Positions 11,095 through 22,600 of a stretch of 64,000 bases of DNA are shown one piece after another (positions within the stretch are counted from its first letter, which is position 1; every line of letters starts with the position of its first letter). The DNA is from Nicotiana tabacum (lineage: Eukaryota > Streptophyta > Magnoliopsida > Solanales > Solanaceae). The position numbers and the translations under genes were made by a program. The stretch is taken from contig NC_134087.1 in assembly GCF_000715075.1 (NCBI RefSeq), positions 103,021,161 through 103,085,160 on the forward strand, in the 5' to 3' direction. The notes under the pieces were generated by a model. That model ran no database searches, was not told where the DNA came from, and was given only the letters and a program-made list of their open reading frames with translations.

Positions 11095-12365
11095 ATGGAA
11101 GATTTGAGCAACATCAGAAAGGAGAACTCAGTTAAAAGGGTAGAGGTTCCTCAGGGTATTCAGGTTTCCAAGGAAAGTGTCTCCCAGCTCGAACAGAAGT
11201 TATTGAAGTTTCAGGAAGAACTGGACCAAGTTCGGAACTTGGCAAATTTGTCATTTTCCCTCACTACCCCAGATGTCAACTTTGCCAACACTCAAAACCC
11301 CACACCTCCATAAAGCATCCCGAAACCACAAAACCAACCCGCTCCACAGCACCACTGCAACACATGCCACACTTAAGACAACACCCCACTGCTCATTCCT
11401 AAACCACTAAACTCCACAAATGATCATCCTCACAACACCCCCATCTACGTGGAAACCACACCATACTATACGCAACCTATTTCAAGCACACCGGATTCTG
11501 ACTCTCTTATCAGGAATCTAGCCGCGGAACTCAAGAAGCTGACTAGCTGAGTTTAGGGTGTCAAAGGAAGCAAGGGGATTGAGGGACTGAATTACGTGGA
11601 CTTTTGCATACAACCAGATGTCGAACTGCCCGAGGGGTACAAACCTCTTATGTTCCTACAGTCTGGTGGCACGTCCAAGAAAAGGGACGTGAGTGCCGTG
11701 ATGGTTGCACAAAGAACAAAATCCCCAATTGAATACCAAACCTACCCAATACCTCCACTCACATATCAACCTACCCCAAATTACCAAGCACCCTTGCCCT
11801 CTTACCAAGCTCTACCGCCTACTTACCAATCATCTCCACCTCCCACATATCAGCCCATTTCGCCCAGATATTCCCAACCCGCACATGTCTATCAAGCCTA
11901 CAATACTCAACCCTCTCACTATCAACCACCTCCCACCCGCCAAAACTTTCCTAGACCCCGACCAAACTTCGACCGCAGACCCCCCAAACAGTATAACGCC
12001 ATTGCCGAACCTATCGACCAGCTGTATGAAAGGCTCAAAACTGCTAGTTACATCACCCATATCTTGCCATAAACCCCGAAAACCCCTCCCAATGGGTCAA
12101 CCCAAACAAAACTTGTGCATATCATTCCGGAATGAAGGGGCATACCATTGATTAGTGTCACTCTTTGAAGGATAAGATCCAAGCTTTAATTGACAACAAG
12201 ATAATCATAGCAAAGGAGCTAGCTCCGAATGTCCGCAACAACCCTCTACCTGACCATAAGGGTAGGGCCATTCACATGATTGAGATAGAGGACGATTGGG
12301 ACCCCAAAGGGTCGATCAGATTGATCGTTGAAGGTAACGAGCCAAAGGAACCAACGAACACTTAA
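11095..12365 (+). pseudogene. Element 1 gag, lacking the capsid core
   Basis: Gag packages the retrotransposon RNA. The frame opens at 11095 with a heptad-rich Leu/Gln/Glu segment (coiled coil, residues about 20-50), then a Pro/Asn-rich stretch with stops (11,311; 11,375; 11,548). It continues with a segment ending ELPEGYKP. Directly after this (about 11,651-11,662) comes LQSGGTSKKRD, the post-capsid linker, followed by a Tyr/Pro/Gln-rich region. The capsid domain of about 150 residues normally found between these parts, of the kind Element 2 still has, is absent. The zinc-knuckle-like motif at 12,113-12,156 reads CAYH...GH...C with a stop in place of the residue before the last Cys. The frame shifts before 12,165. 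Loss of capsid alone would make the protein non-functional. Confidence 0.8.
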
Positions 12366-13938
12366 TCCGATTGTGGTCCAGATCCAGCCTTCTGAAAATG
12401 CTGAAGTAGACATGTCCATACCACTTGAGTTCGAATCACCTTTTTCTGCAAAGACGCTAGGACCTATTGAGGTCGAGTTTGGGTCTCCAAAGACACCTGT
12501 ACCATTCGAAGTGGCTGTGTTACCATCCAAGGCAAAGGTACCCATCCAGGTGGCCATGACAGTTGTAACACCGTTCCACCCAAAGGCCATACCATGGGAT
12601 TACACCATCGAGGCGAGAAGGAAAGGAAAACCAAATATGGAGAAGCAATTGCAGCATAGGGTATGACAAGAACCGGCAGGGTTTATACCCAGAACACCTA
12701 GCCGAGTCCAGTAAGTAGGCCTCTAGACAACTAACCGTCACTAAAACTAGGCCTGATGATCTCTGGAGGAAGATACAAACCAAAGAGTATTCTGTTATTG
12801 ATCAGTTGAACAAAATGCCAGCCCAGATCTCTATCTTGGCTCTGCTACAAAGCTCTGATGCACATAAGAATGTCTTATTAAAGGTGCTGAGCGAGGCATA
12901 TGTACCCAGCAACATAACAGGAGGAGAAATGTCAAACATGGTGGGGCAAGTATTGGAGAGTCACAAAATCACTTTCCACGAAGATGAGCTGCCACCTGAA
13001 GGGCTAAGCCACAACAAGGCCTTGCACATCACTGTGCAGTGCGAAGATCATTTCATCACCAGAGTCCTGATTGACAGAGGGTCCAGCCTCAATATTTGTC
13101 CATTGGTGACTCTCAAAACATTGGGAAAGAGCCTGCATGAGATTAAGGATGGAGCCATCAATGTCAAAGCTTTTAATGGATCCCAAAGGTCCACTATTGG
13201 GGAAATCAGTTTGTGTCTGCAAATGGGACCGACTTGGTTCGGCGTTGATTTCCAAGTGATATATGTCCTAGCATCTTACAACTTGCTATTGGGACGGACT
13301 TGGATCCATGCCGCTGGGGCTGTGTCATCAACCCTACATCAAGCAGTGAAATTCGAGTGGAATCACCAAGAGGTAATTATTCACGACGATGGTAGCAATC
13401 CCATATACAGTCGCCAGACCATCCCAGAAATCAGAGGAAGAAGGAAGATAGGTGGAGAAACCTACCATCACATTGAGTGAGTCAACGCTGTGGACAAGGC
13501 TAAATGGTGGGATAACAAAATTGAAAGTATACTGAATTGGTGTGGATACGAACCTGGCAAGGGACTTGGCAAGAATCTCCAAGGAATCGCTAAGCCTATC
13601 AAGTTGAAGAAACACGGTACCACTTTCGGTTTGGGATATGAATACACTTAGGAGGAATTCAACCACTGGTTGACACCATGGCGCAGTCCCTACTACCCAC
13701 TGGAGCATCCAATACCTCGCTTGGAATAGACTTACCAGCCCGCCAATGTCATATATGGGTCGGGAGAAGAGGAAGCACTGGCGGCGATGAGGAATTTGTT
13801 TTTGGAAGATGATAATATGGACTATTGTGTCATTTTCGAGGAGGAGGGGGAGGAAAGCCCTTCTATACAGGCTGTGAGCCGAGGAGCATGCCTCAACAAT
13901 TGGTCCATTAGAACTACCAGGGCCCGGAAATCTTCGGG
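12366..13938 (+). pseudogene. Element 1 protease (retropepsin) with C-terminal G-patch
   Basis: The polyprotein continues through a Pro/Val-rich linker (12,370-12,660, another frame) into an aspartic protease read at 12806-13480. The active site appears as LIDRGSSLNI with Asp codon 13073-13075; the next residue is Arg where a small Gly is expected, which would disturb the D-x-G loop. Downstream hydrophobic YNLLLGRTWIHAAGA is the conserved second half. After an in-frame TGA (13478-13480) the same frame encodes a G-patch (WCGYEPGKGLGKNLQGI, about 13,537-13,590, then FGLGYEY), a glycine-rich RNA-binding motif known next to some retroviral proteases. Further stops lie at 13649 and 13728. The frame then runs into the putative intron donor. 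Confidence 0.85.
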
Positions 13939-14122
13939 GTAGCAAGGCTGAACAAAGTACCACGCATTATCTTTATTTCTTCGCTAATTGACTTTCTTTC
14001 CGCATTTTTAATATTGAAATAAGAGCTCCAATGTTCAAAACAATTATGAAAGTTATCAAAGCATTTCAGTTTCTTATAAATCTTGCTCTTATTACTTTTT
14101 ATCGTTTACTTTATTTACACAG
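13939..14122 (+). other. Putative 184-bp intron of Element 1 between protease and RT
   Basis: Ogre elements are known for an intron between the protease and RT parts. Here a GT at 13939 (cgggGTAGCA) and an AG at 14122 (ttatttacacAG) bound an AT-rich, stop-filled insert. Removing it joins a split codon (two bases plus one) and keeps the protease frame open into the RT-side frame. The phase agreement is directly visible. Splicing itself is inferred. Confidence 0.6.
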
Positions 14123-15330
14123 CATTACTATTACTTATCTTGATGAACCGACGATTGTGACGTGCGACGAGGCAACGCAACAAACGAATATGGACTCAGA
14201 AGAAGATGATATACTAGAAGAGGTTGTTAAAGAGGTTGAGGATTTTGAGAACAGACCTAAGTCTAACCTAGACGAAACAGAGATTGTCAACCTGGGAGAT
14301 GCAGAAACTGTCAAAGAAACACGAATCAGCGTTCATCTGTCACCATCAGAAAAGAAAGAGTACACGGAATTTCTAAAGGAATACGAGGACATATTCGCCT
14401 GGTCTTATGATGACATGACTGGTCTCAGTACATCTATTGTAGCTCAAACTGCCAACCGATCCGACATGTCCACCAGTAAAATAGAAGCTCAGGAAGTTCA
14501 AACCTGACATGAGTTTGAAAATTAAGGAAGAAGTCACGAAGCAAGTCAAAGCCAAGGTTCTCAGGGTAGTAGAGTATCCAACATGGTTAGCCAATACTGT
14601 GCCAGTGCCGAAGAAGGACAGGAAGGTTAGAGTTTGTGTTGACTACCGGGATCTCAACCGGGCCAGTCCGAAAGACGACTTCCCCTTGCCGAACATACCT
14701 ATTCTAATTGACAACTGCGCCAAGCATGAACTGCAGTCGTTCGTTGATTGTTTTGCTGGGTATCATCAGATATGGATGGATGAGGGAGACGCGGAGAAAA
14801 TGGCTTTTATTACGCCATGGGGGATGTATTGTTACAAGATGATGCCGTTCGGGTTAAAAAATGCTGGGTCCACCTAGATGAGGGCCATGACTACTATTTT
14901 CCATGACATGATACACAAAGAGATCGAGGTATATGTAGATTATGTCATCATCAAATCCAAGAGAGCCAATGACCACTTGGAAGATCTGAGGAAGCTCTTC
15001 AACAGACTAAGAAGGTGCAACTTGAAGCTGAATCCCGCCAAATGTGCATTTGGGGTTCCTGCCGGAAAACTACTCGGGTTCATTATGAGTCGTCGAGGAA
15101 TAGAACTGGATCTGTCAAAAGTCAAAGCCATCCAAGAATTTTCACCACCGAAGAACAAGAAAGAGGTTATGAGTTTCTTGGGAAGGCTTAACTACATCAG
15201 CCGGTTCATAGCTCAATCCACTGTCATTTGTGAGCCAATCTTTAAGATGTTGAAGAAGGACGCCGCTACTAAATGGACTGATGATTGTCAGAAAGCCTTC
15301 GACAGAATCAAAGAATACCTGTCAACGTAG
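14123..15330 (+). pseudogene. Element 1 reverse transcriptase
   Basis: RT copies the element RNA into DNA. The acidic pre-RT linker (14,124-14,507; includes KEYTEFLKEYEDIFAWSYDD) leads, through a small frame change near 14,500, to the RT fingers/palm: VRVCVDYRDLNRASPKDDFPLP (split here over 14,628-14,693), FVDCFAGYHQI, MPFGLKNAGST. An in-frame TAG at 14875-14877 interrupts the normally invariant segment after NAG. The catalytic box reads YVDY: the second Asp of YVDD is Tyr (codon TAT, 14941-14943), which removes a metal-binding residue. The thumb and connection (FLGRLNYISRFI) follow to a stop at 15328-15330. The domain is complete in length but clearly dead. Confidence 0.92.
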
Positions 15331-15730
15331 CCAGTTTTGGTCCCGCCCGAGCCAGGTAGACCTCTATTACTCTACCTTGCAGTATTGGATGGAGCTTTCG
15401 GTTGTATTCTGGGGCAGCATGATGAAACGGGAAGAAAGGAGCAGGCCATCTATTATCTCAACAAGAAGTTCACCCCATACGAGGCCCGGTATTCTCTATT
15501 GGAAAGCACTTGTTGTGCCCTGACTTGGGTAGCTTAGAAGTTGAGACACTGTTTCTGTGCCTATACCACCTACCTCATATCAAGAATGGATACTTTAAAG
15601 TACATCATTCAGAAGCCCATGCCCACTGGCAAGCTAGCCAAGTGGCAAATCCTGCTGAGTGAATTCGACATTGTTTACGTGACTCAGAAGGCAATCAAAG
15701 GACAAGAACTAGCAGATCATCTTGTTGAAA
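15331..15730 (+). pseudogene. Element 1 first RNase H domain (gypsy type)
   Basis: This is the classic Ty3/gypsy RNase H following RT, seen as PLLLYLAVLDGAFGCILGQHDETG (split around 15,360-15,430), then QAIYYLNKKFTPYEARYSLLE, a stop at 15535-15537, and LKYIIQKPMPTGKLAKW to 15,650. The usual first acidic position (after LYLAVLD) is retained as Asp. An RNA strand of the hybrid would be its substrate. In Tat elements this domain is thought to be degenerate because a second RNase H follows. Confidence 0.75.
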
Positions 15731-15780
15731 ATCCCGTGGATGGAGAATACGAGCCTCTAAAGACGTATTTTCCTGATGAA

Positions 15781-16491
15781 GAGGTATCTTTCATAGGAGA
15801 AGACATTGCAAAATCCTATGACGGTTGGATAATGTTTTTTGATGGAGCAACAAATTTCAAAGGAGTAGGCATAGGAGCAGTCCTAGTATCAGAAACTGGT
15901 CAGCATTATCCGGTATCTGCCAAGCTCAGGTTCCCGTGCACCAACAACATGGCCGAGTACGAAGCCTGCATCTTAGGGCTTAAGATGGACATTGACATGA
16001 ACATTCAGGAATTGCTAATGATCGGAGATTCAGACCTACTTATACATCAGGTCCGAAAAGAATGGGCAACCAAGAACTCCAAGATTCTCCCTTATCTGCA
16101 TCATGTACAGGAATTGAGGAAAAGGTTCACAAAGACAGAGTTCCAACATGTTCCCAGAGTTCAGAATGAGTTTGCCGATGCATTGGCTACCCTATCATCC
16201 ATGATACAGCACCCCGACAAGAACTTCATTGATCCTATTTCGGTAAAGATCTATGATCAGCCAGCTTACTGCACTCATGTAGAAGAAGAAACAGACGGAA
16301 AACCTTGGTTTCATGATATCAAGGAATATTTGGCAAAAGGAGAATATCCAGAACTCGCAAATCCTACTCAGAAACGCACACTTCGGAGATTATCTAACAA
16401 CTTCTTTCATAGCGGAGGAATCCCGTATAGGAGGACTCCTAATTTGGGATTATTGAGGTGTGTCGACGCAAAGGAAGCATCCAAGAATTAG
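15781..16491 (+). pseudogene. Element 1 second, archaeal-type RNase H (aRH) and tether
   Basis: A second RNase H of archaeal type downstream of RT-RH is the signature of the Tat lineage. In the open frame 15541-16491 (316 codons) all four acidic residues are present: D in MFFDGATN (codon 15841-15843), E in NNMAEYEA (15955-15957), D in MIGDSDLL (16027-16029) and D in NEFADALATL (16177-16179). It is the only Element 1 domain here that looks catalytically intact. The C-terminal part (16,230-16,491) is the linker to integrase. The surrounding pol is broken, so the protein would not be made in normal form. Confidence 0.85.
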
Positions 16492-17548
16492 AGGAAATTC
16501 ATGCAAGGACCTGCGGTCCACATATGAACGGCTTTGTCTTAGCTAAGAAGATACTCCGAACTGGTTATTTTTGGATGACTATGGAAACGGACTGCATCCA
16601 GTATGTCCGAAAATGCCATCGTTCAAATACATGCAGACATGATAAAGGTGCCTCCAAACGAGCTTACTGCAACAAGATTGCCATGGTTGTTCGCCGCTTG
16701 GGGAATGGATATTATCGGACTTATCGAGCCTGCCGCATCAAACGGGTAGAGGTTCATTCTAGTGGCAGTTGATTATTTCACCAAATGGGTTGAGCATAAT
16801 CGTACAAAGCAGTGACTAAGAAAGTGGTAGTAGATTTTGTCCGCGACTGTATTGTTTGTCGGTTCGAAATTCCGAAGTCAATCATCACTGATAATGGTTC
16901 CAATCTCAACAGCGACCTGATGAAAGCCATGTGTGAAACCTTCAAGATCAAACACAAGAATTCTACAGCTTACAGACCTCAGATGAACGGAGCTATAGAA
17001 GCCACCAATAAGAATATCAAGAAGATACTAAGGAAGATTATAGAGAAGCATAAGCAGTGGCATGAGAAGTTATCATTTGCTTTATTGGGATACCGCACCA
17101 TAGTCCGCACATCAACCGGGGCAACTTCCTATATGTTGGTTTATGGTACAGAAGCAGTCCTTCCCGCCGAGTTAGAAATTCCCTCCTTGAAAATCATACA
17201 GGAAGCAGAACTTGACGATGCAGAATGGGTAAGGAGTCGCTACGAGCAGTTAGCTATTATAGATGGGAAAAAAATGAATGCAGTTTGCCATGGTCAACTT
17301 TATCAGAACAGAATGTCCCGAGCCTTCAACAAAAGAGTCAAGCCGAGACAGTTTACACCAGGGCAGTTGGTGTTAAAGAAGATTTTCCCGCATCAAGATG
17401 AAGCCAAACGAAAGTTCTCTCCCAACTGGCAGGGTCCATACATGGTTCATAGGGTTCTAACTGGAGGAGCCCTCATACTTGTAGAATGGACGGTGAAGTT
17501 TGGCCGAAGCTGATCAATTCAGATGCAGTGAAGCGATACTATGTGTAA
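16458..17548 (+). pseudogene. Element 1 integrase
   Basis: Integrase inserts the cDNA into the chromosome. The N-terminal zinc-binding part is visible at about 16,495-16,640 (HARTCGPHMNG ... YVRKCHRSNTC, with the normal CxxC spacing disturbed). The first catalytic Asp region (GMDIIG type) lies near 16,705-16,725 in another frame. After frame changes near 16,640-16,810, the frame 16812-17513 holds SIITDNGSNLNSDL (second Asp) and MNGAIEATNKNIKK (Glu), followed by the C-terminal domain with FAPNWQGPY-like sequence. A final frame change lets the conserved end ...SDAVKRYYV finish at a TAA at 17546-17548. It is frameshifted and inactive. Confidence 0.87.
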
Positions 17549-17576
17549 CTCTTACGATTTCCTGCATAATGTATTT

Positions 17577-17625
17577 GAACTACGCCTGACATGATTCCCG
17601 TTTAAGAGGGGATACGTAGGCAGCC
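17577..17625 (+). promoter_or_regulatory. Conserved hairpin motif, copy a (Element 1, just after pol)
   Basis: It starts gaactacg and ends gatacgtaggcagcc, with outer arms CTACG/CGTAG and inner arms attccc/ggggat around an 8-nt loop. It lies 28 bp after the pol stop codon. The same design occurs five more times in Elements 1 and 2. Function is unknown; an RNA structure in the genomic transcript is inferred. Confidence 0.65.
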
Positions 17626-18244
17626 CTATGGGTTCGGTCATAATTTAATAAAAATTCCATTCTCCCCCGCTATTGGAACTGGGGCAGAATTTGAGGAGTG
17701 ACTTCAGCCATTTGACGCAAGCAGTCGTCGGAAGCAACAGCCTGGTAAACTGGGGCAGAATTTTGAGAAGGACCCTCAAAATTCCGGAGCGGGAGAATGT
17801 TGCAGCATCTTGGACCACGTCGCCGTCGTCAGTTTATCTAAAGAAAACCATTCTTAATTATGTATTTATTGTCACATTTCTTTACTAAATCATGCATGTC
17901 TGTTACCAAAGTTGCTTCGTTTAGCAACGCTACCCCAATGATACGCCCAATATCATCGGAACGGAGCCGAGCAGGTCAAGCAGAGCCAACGGGAATACGA
18001 ACTAACCTCCCCCATTTTACAAAACTCACGATTTTTCTATGAATGCAGGCACTTGAGTTGCAAAATCATCAAATAGACTATACACTCACGAGACTCACAT
18101 TGCTCAGGAACATAACTCGCAAAACCGTCGCACTTACTCACAGCTGCTATCCGCACACAGTGCTCCCAGCAGACACAGTATCCCCAGCAGTCGCAATATC
18201 TCGATCTGCTATCAGCTAAGAAAAATTCTATCATCATTTTGCCC
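17626..18244 (+). other. Element 1 3' UTR, first part
   Basis: No supported gene. It contains two copies of the phrase aactggggcagaattt (about 17,678 and 17,748), a shared feature of 3' UTRs in this element type, and AT-rich filler up to the tandem array. Confidence 0.5.
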
Positions 18245-18990
18245 TTTTACTCCTTGCATAAGGCTACTTTTCTGCCTTCCGAGACTAAGCATTGTCTCCA
18301 TCTGCATTGCATAAGGCTACCTTTCTGCCTTCCAAGACTAAGCATTGTCTCCATCTACATTTCTCTGCATTGCATAAGGCTACCTTTCTGCCTTTCGAGA
18401 CTAAGGATTGTATCCATCTACATTTCTCTGCATTGCATAAGGCTACCTTTCTGCCTTCCGAGACTAAGCATTGTCTCCATCTGCATTTCTCTGCATTGCA
18501 TAAGGCTACCTTTCTGCCTTCCGAGACTAAGCATTGTCTCCATCTGCATTTCTCTGCATTGCATAAGGCTACCTTTCTGCCTTCCGAGACTAAGCATTGT
18601 CTCCATATGCATCCCTGCATTGCATAAGGCTATCTTTCTGCCTTTCGAGACTAAGCATTGTCTCCATCTGTATTTCTCTGCATTGCATAAGGCTACCTTT
18701 CTGCCTTCCGAGACTAAGCATTGTCTCCATCTGCATCCCTGCATTGCATAAGGCTACCTTTCTGCCTTCCGAGACTAAGCATTGTCTCCATCTGCATTCT
18801 TCTGCATTGCATAAGGCTACCTTTCTGCCTTCCGAGACTAAGCATTGTCTCCATCTGCATTTCTCTACATTGCATAAGGCTACCATTTTGCCTTCGGAGA
18901 CTAAGCACTGTCTCCATCCTGCATTGCTCTGTATTGCATAAGGCTACTGTTCTGCCTTCCGAGACTAAGCACTATCTCCATCCTGCATGG
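18245..18990 (+). repeat. 63-bp tandem array, 12 copies, in Element 1 3' UTR
   Basis: Units are anchored on gcataaggctac at 18256, 18309, 18372, 18435, 18498, 18561, 18622, 18685, 18746, 18809, 18872 and 18936. Spacing is mostly 63 bp (range 53-64). The consensus continues with ctttctgccttccgagacta and agcattgtctccatctgcat. Middle copies are nearly identical, outer ones diverged, as in arrays homogenised by unequal exchange. Because 63 is a multiple of three and the unit lacks stops in several frames, it creates long but meaningless open frames on both strands. 3' UTR arrays of Ogre/Tat elements are a known source of plant satellite DNA. Confidence 0.95.
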
Positions 18991-19537
18991 CTGAAATATA
19001 GCCACTTTATCACTCTTGCATCGGCTGAAATATCGCCACCTTTTATTTACATCTTGCATCGGCTAAAATATCGCCACCTTCTGCATTTCATGGGATGAAA
19101 GATCGCCAAATTATCCAAAGGCGTCATTGTTCGGAGGCACCATTTGCATAGCCCGAGAACGCCATGCCATGGCCTGAGGACCGCATTTTATCTCTTTCAT
19201 ATCATTATTCAAAGGCATCATAGTTTGGAAGCATCATTCTCATAGCCCGAGAACATCATTTCATAGTCTGCGAATCCTTTATCATACGCTTCATGGCCCA
19301 GGACGTCATCCTAACCATCCGAGGACAGCATTCATGGTCCAATGGGAACTTGCATCACGTTTAAACTTATGCACAATATATGCTCACTTGCAGGTAAACT
19401 GGCTAGCAACGGCCGTCTCATCAGGGGCGAATCTCGCTCCAGTTCCAGCAGCCTATCAGACTCTGACCATCCTCCTCAACCCAAACATCGCGTCCGCTTT
19501 TCGAAATCTCCATCGATATATTCTGCCAATGGATCCT
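18991..19537 (+). repeat. Degenerate secondary repeats in Element 1 3' UTR
   Basis: Three copies of ggctgaaatatcgccacc or close variants (about 18,989; 19,024; 19,062; spacing 35-38 bp) are followed by looser repeats on agcccgagaacgcca and catggcctgagga (19,140-19,335). No coding sequence is supported. Confidence 0.65.
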
Positions 19538-19585
19538 GAACTACATATGGCCTGATTCCTGTAAGACCAGGGATATATAGGCAGC
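19538..19585 (+). promoter_or_regulatory. Conserved hairpin motif, copy b (Element 1, near the 3' LTR)
   Basis: It starts gaactacatat and ends gatatataggcagc. Inner arms attcctg/cagggat flank a 6-nt loop, and outer arms CTA..AT/AT..TAG pair. It sits about 110 bp before the polypurine tract. This copy differs from copy a in both the outer and inner stems, yet both still pair. Confidence 0.6.
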
Positions 19586-19681
19586 TCAGGAACCAGAGCT
19601 CGGCAAAATTCCTCAAATCATTTCATTCGGTCAAAATTGGCCATCATATCTTTACCCGGCAACTCTTTCATCCTTTCCGGG

Positions 19682-19698
19682 TAAAGAGGAGCAGCTAT
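19682..19698 (+). other. Polypurine tract of Element 1
   Basis: taaagaggagcagctat directly precedes the TG that opens the 3' LTR. It matches the mirrored tract aaagaggggcagc of Element 2 (35,067-35,081, minus strand). It would prime plus-strand DNA synthesis. Confidence 0.7.
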
Positions 19699-22600
19699 TG
19701 ATACCCAATTTTTTTATATATTTTTATATACAAAATACTTTCAAAATAACATATACATGCATACATAAGAATCCCAAGTGTTTCAATATTTTTTCGATCT
19801 TTTGAAGAGTTTCTAAAATCAATTTACTATCCATTTTAACAGTACAAAATCCATAATTATTCCCAAAATCATCAATTTTGGTGAATAATTTATTTTATTT
19901 CCATATTTATACCAAAATATAGTTAAGATAATTTTGTATATTTTTACAAATTTATTTGGTATTTAAAAGGCTAAATTGCATACAATTGCAATTATAGCCT
20001 ATTTTAAGAATAATAGCATTTTATAACTGTAAAATTTATTCCAGTATTTTTAAATTGATATTTTTATATTATTTGTTGGCTAGGTACTTTTAATTTACTT
20101 TTAAAATCATCATTACTATTTTTATAAATAAAAAGGGAAAACTGGCTATTTAACATTTAGCCTATTTTTATTTCAATTACAGCCTCATTTCCTTTCAATT
20201 TTAACCCCAATTTGACCAATTCCGCCCAAATTAAAACCAACCCAATTCCAATTTTAACCCAACCCACGACCCGATTTTAAATAACCCAACCTGTTCCCCA
20301 CCTACCACTTAAATGTGGACCGTTGATCACTCAAGATCAACGGCCAAAACTAGCCCTTTCCTTTTTAACTTCTAAATGACTACCCTAATCCCCCTCATTC
20401 TCACCTGACCCACCGCCTTGAAACCCTTCGTCCCTCAAAAACACTCTCAAGCTCTCTGAAACCCTAGCCATCTCCCACCTTATTCTACCATGTTTCCACC
20501 GGAATCCGTGGCTTCTCGAGCCATGAATGGTTGGTACTCACCCCCATCTACCATCAAACCATGGTTTTTCGAAGCTTCGAGGCCCGACTCCGATGGCTCT
20601 CTTAATATCCTTCTCTGATCTACAGTTCTATGGCTTCTCCGGCCATGCTCCGGCATATTCAAGCATTAGGAGCCTGATTCTAACTCATCCGACTCAAGAT
20701 CAGACCTTCTTCCAAGACTTTCTCATTTCTAGGGTTTCACTAAAACCCTAAGCTATTCGAGGTTTTTCTCTGTGTGTTTTCTTAGATCTATGTTATATCT
20801 GTGTTCTACTGGAATTTTAAAACGTTTCCCCAATCTTCTCTTTCAAAATTTGTTTCTCTTCGATTTAGGGTTTCTGAAAAAAGTTTTAAAATGTTTTCTG
20901 ACTCCTCTTCTTCTTTTCTTTGTGTGAATCTGTCTATGCTATATTTTTATGTTCTCTTTTATACCTCGCATGTCCTTCTCCTATGTTCTTAGGTTCGCCT
21001 TATTATTCATATTCTTCTACTGTGCTCCGTTCTTTCTTCTACTGGTTTCTATATCATGCTTTCACATATTTATCTTGTGCGTTCGTTTAACCCTGTGTTC
21101 TTTTACTGTAATTTCTACTAAGCTCTTAGTTTTTATTTGCCTTCTTCTGGACTTTGTTTGAGTTCTTTCTAAACATGTTTCATCTATTGTTTCCTTAAGT
21201 TTATGCTACCTCTTTGTCTTCTGAACTTGTTTAAGTTCCAAACTTTTCTTAAAACATGTTCTTTACGCTTTAGATTAGCTTTTTCATTATGTTTGTTTCG
21301 AACCTGCTATTTTACCTGTTTGTTTTCTCATGAGCCTCTGAAAGAGATCTCTGAGCCTATTTCAGTTATTTGTCTTCTCGCCTCTGCATCTGATTTGAGT
21401 TAAAAACCCTAGGATTTGGGGTTTTGGCGAGTTTGATCTTATGTTTGGACTAGGGTTCTATTATGGAACCCTGGATTCTCTCGAACTAAGCCTGAGTCTA
21501 TATACTGAATTTGAGCCTCTTTGTTTGTGACTCTGAACTTTCCTATGCTAGATTCTTTCTAATTAGCATGATAGTTCTTTCTTGTTTGACATGTCTGTAT
21601 GCTTTATATATGAGGAATTCTTCCTTCAAAAGAGGTTTTGCCAACTATCGATTGATTCCAAATTCCTTTTAATAGGGTTTGATTGATTGTTACTGATTTT
21701 CTTTAGTTAAACCTTTCTTCACCTTTTCTGGTTGGATTCATTCATACCAAAACTCAATTTCTGATTTTTACTGGTTGATGATTGCTTGCCTTTCCTTATT
21801 TGCACAAACCGTGTTGCTATCAAACTCTTTCCTTAAATAGTTTCTATGTTTTTGCCCTTCTTGTACTACTTTGGAAAAGATTTTAATCCAATTCTTTCCT
21901 TAATTATCTTCTACCCCTTTGAAATCAGAATCCCTTAACTGAAGGGAGATTCTGTGAGATTGATTGTAAACTATTCCCTTACCTTTTTTTACTTGTTTTC
22001 TACACTATAAAAGGGCGCGACCCTTCTGCACTTAGACACCTTGAACCTTTAGTTCAACACTTCGAATTCAACACTTTACACACACCTCTCAATTACAATA
22101 CTCTTTCAATACTCTACTCTCTTCTGAGATCTTTTGTACTATTTGCTTGCAATTTGGTTTACAAGACTTCAGCTTTCACTTATTGGTTTCCCTGAAACTG
22201 GTATGCCTTAATTTTGATTTCAGCACCATCCCTATGTGTTTATTTTACAGTTGCTACACTCCTGTGTACTTTGCTATTCATGTTATGTACTGAGTATGCT
22301 ACTCTCTCTTTGCATCTGCTGTTTGTTATGAACTCCCTATACCCCCACTCTCTTCTATGTGTTTGAGTTAAGGTTCATGGACTGACATCATCCAAATTGC
22401 TGCTTAGGTCTGAACCTGATCCTCAATGGATCCCAACTCTCAAAATATGGCTAATAGGCTCGTCAGGGGTGTGCCAGCACTCCTGATTGCTGGGCATGAC
22501 CACCAGCCTGCCATGGCTCTCCCTAATTCCCCCTCTATGCACTTACACTTACTCTTAGATTCTAAGTTCTGCCCCCTCTTATGAGCCTTGCTTTGGGACC

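Noticed and set aside
18239..19098. Long open frames (up to 170 codons) on both strands across the 63-bp array
   Set aside because: They repeat the same 21 residues in every frame because the unit length is a multiple of three. No conserved domain; this is a repeat artefact.
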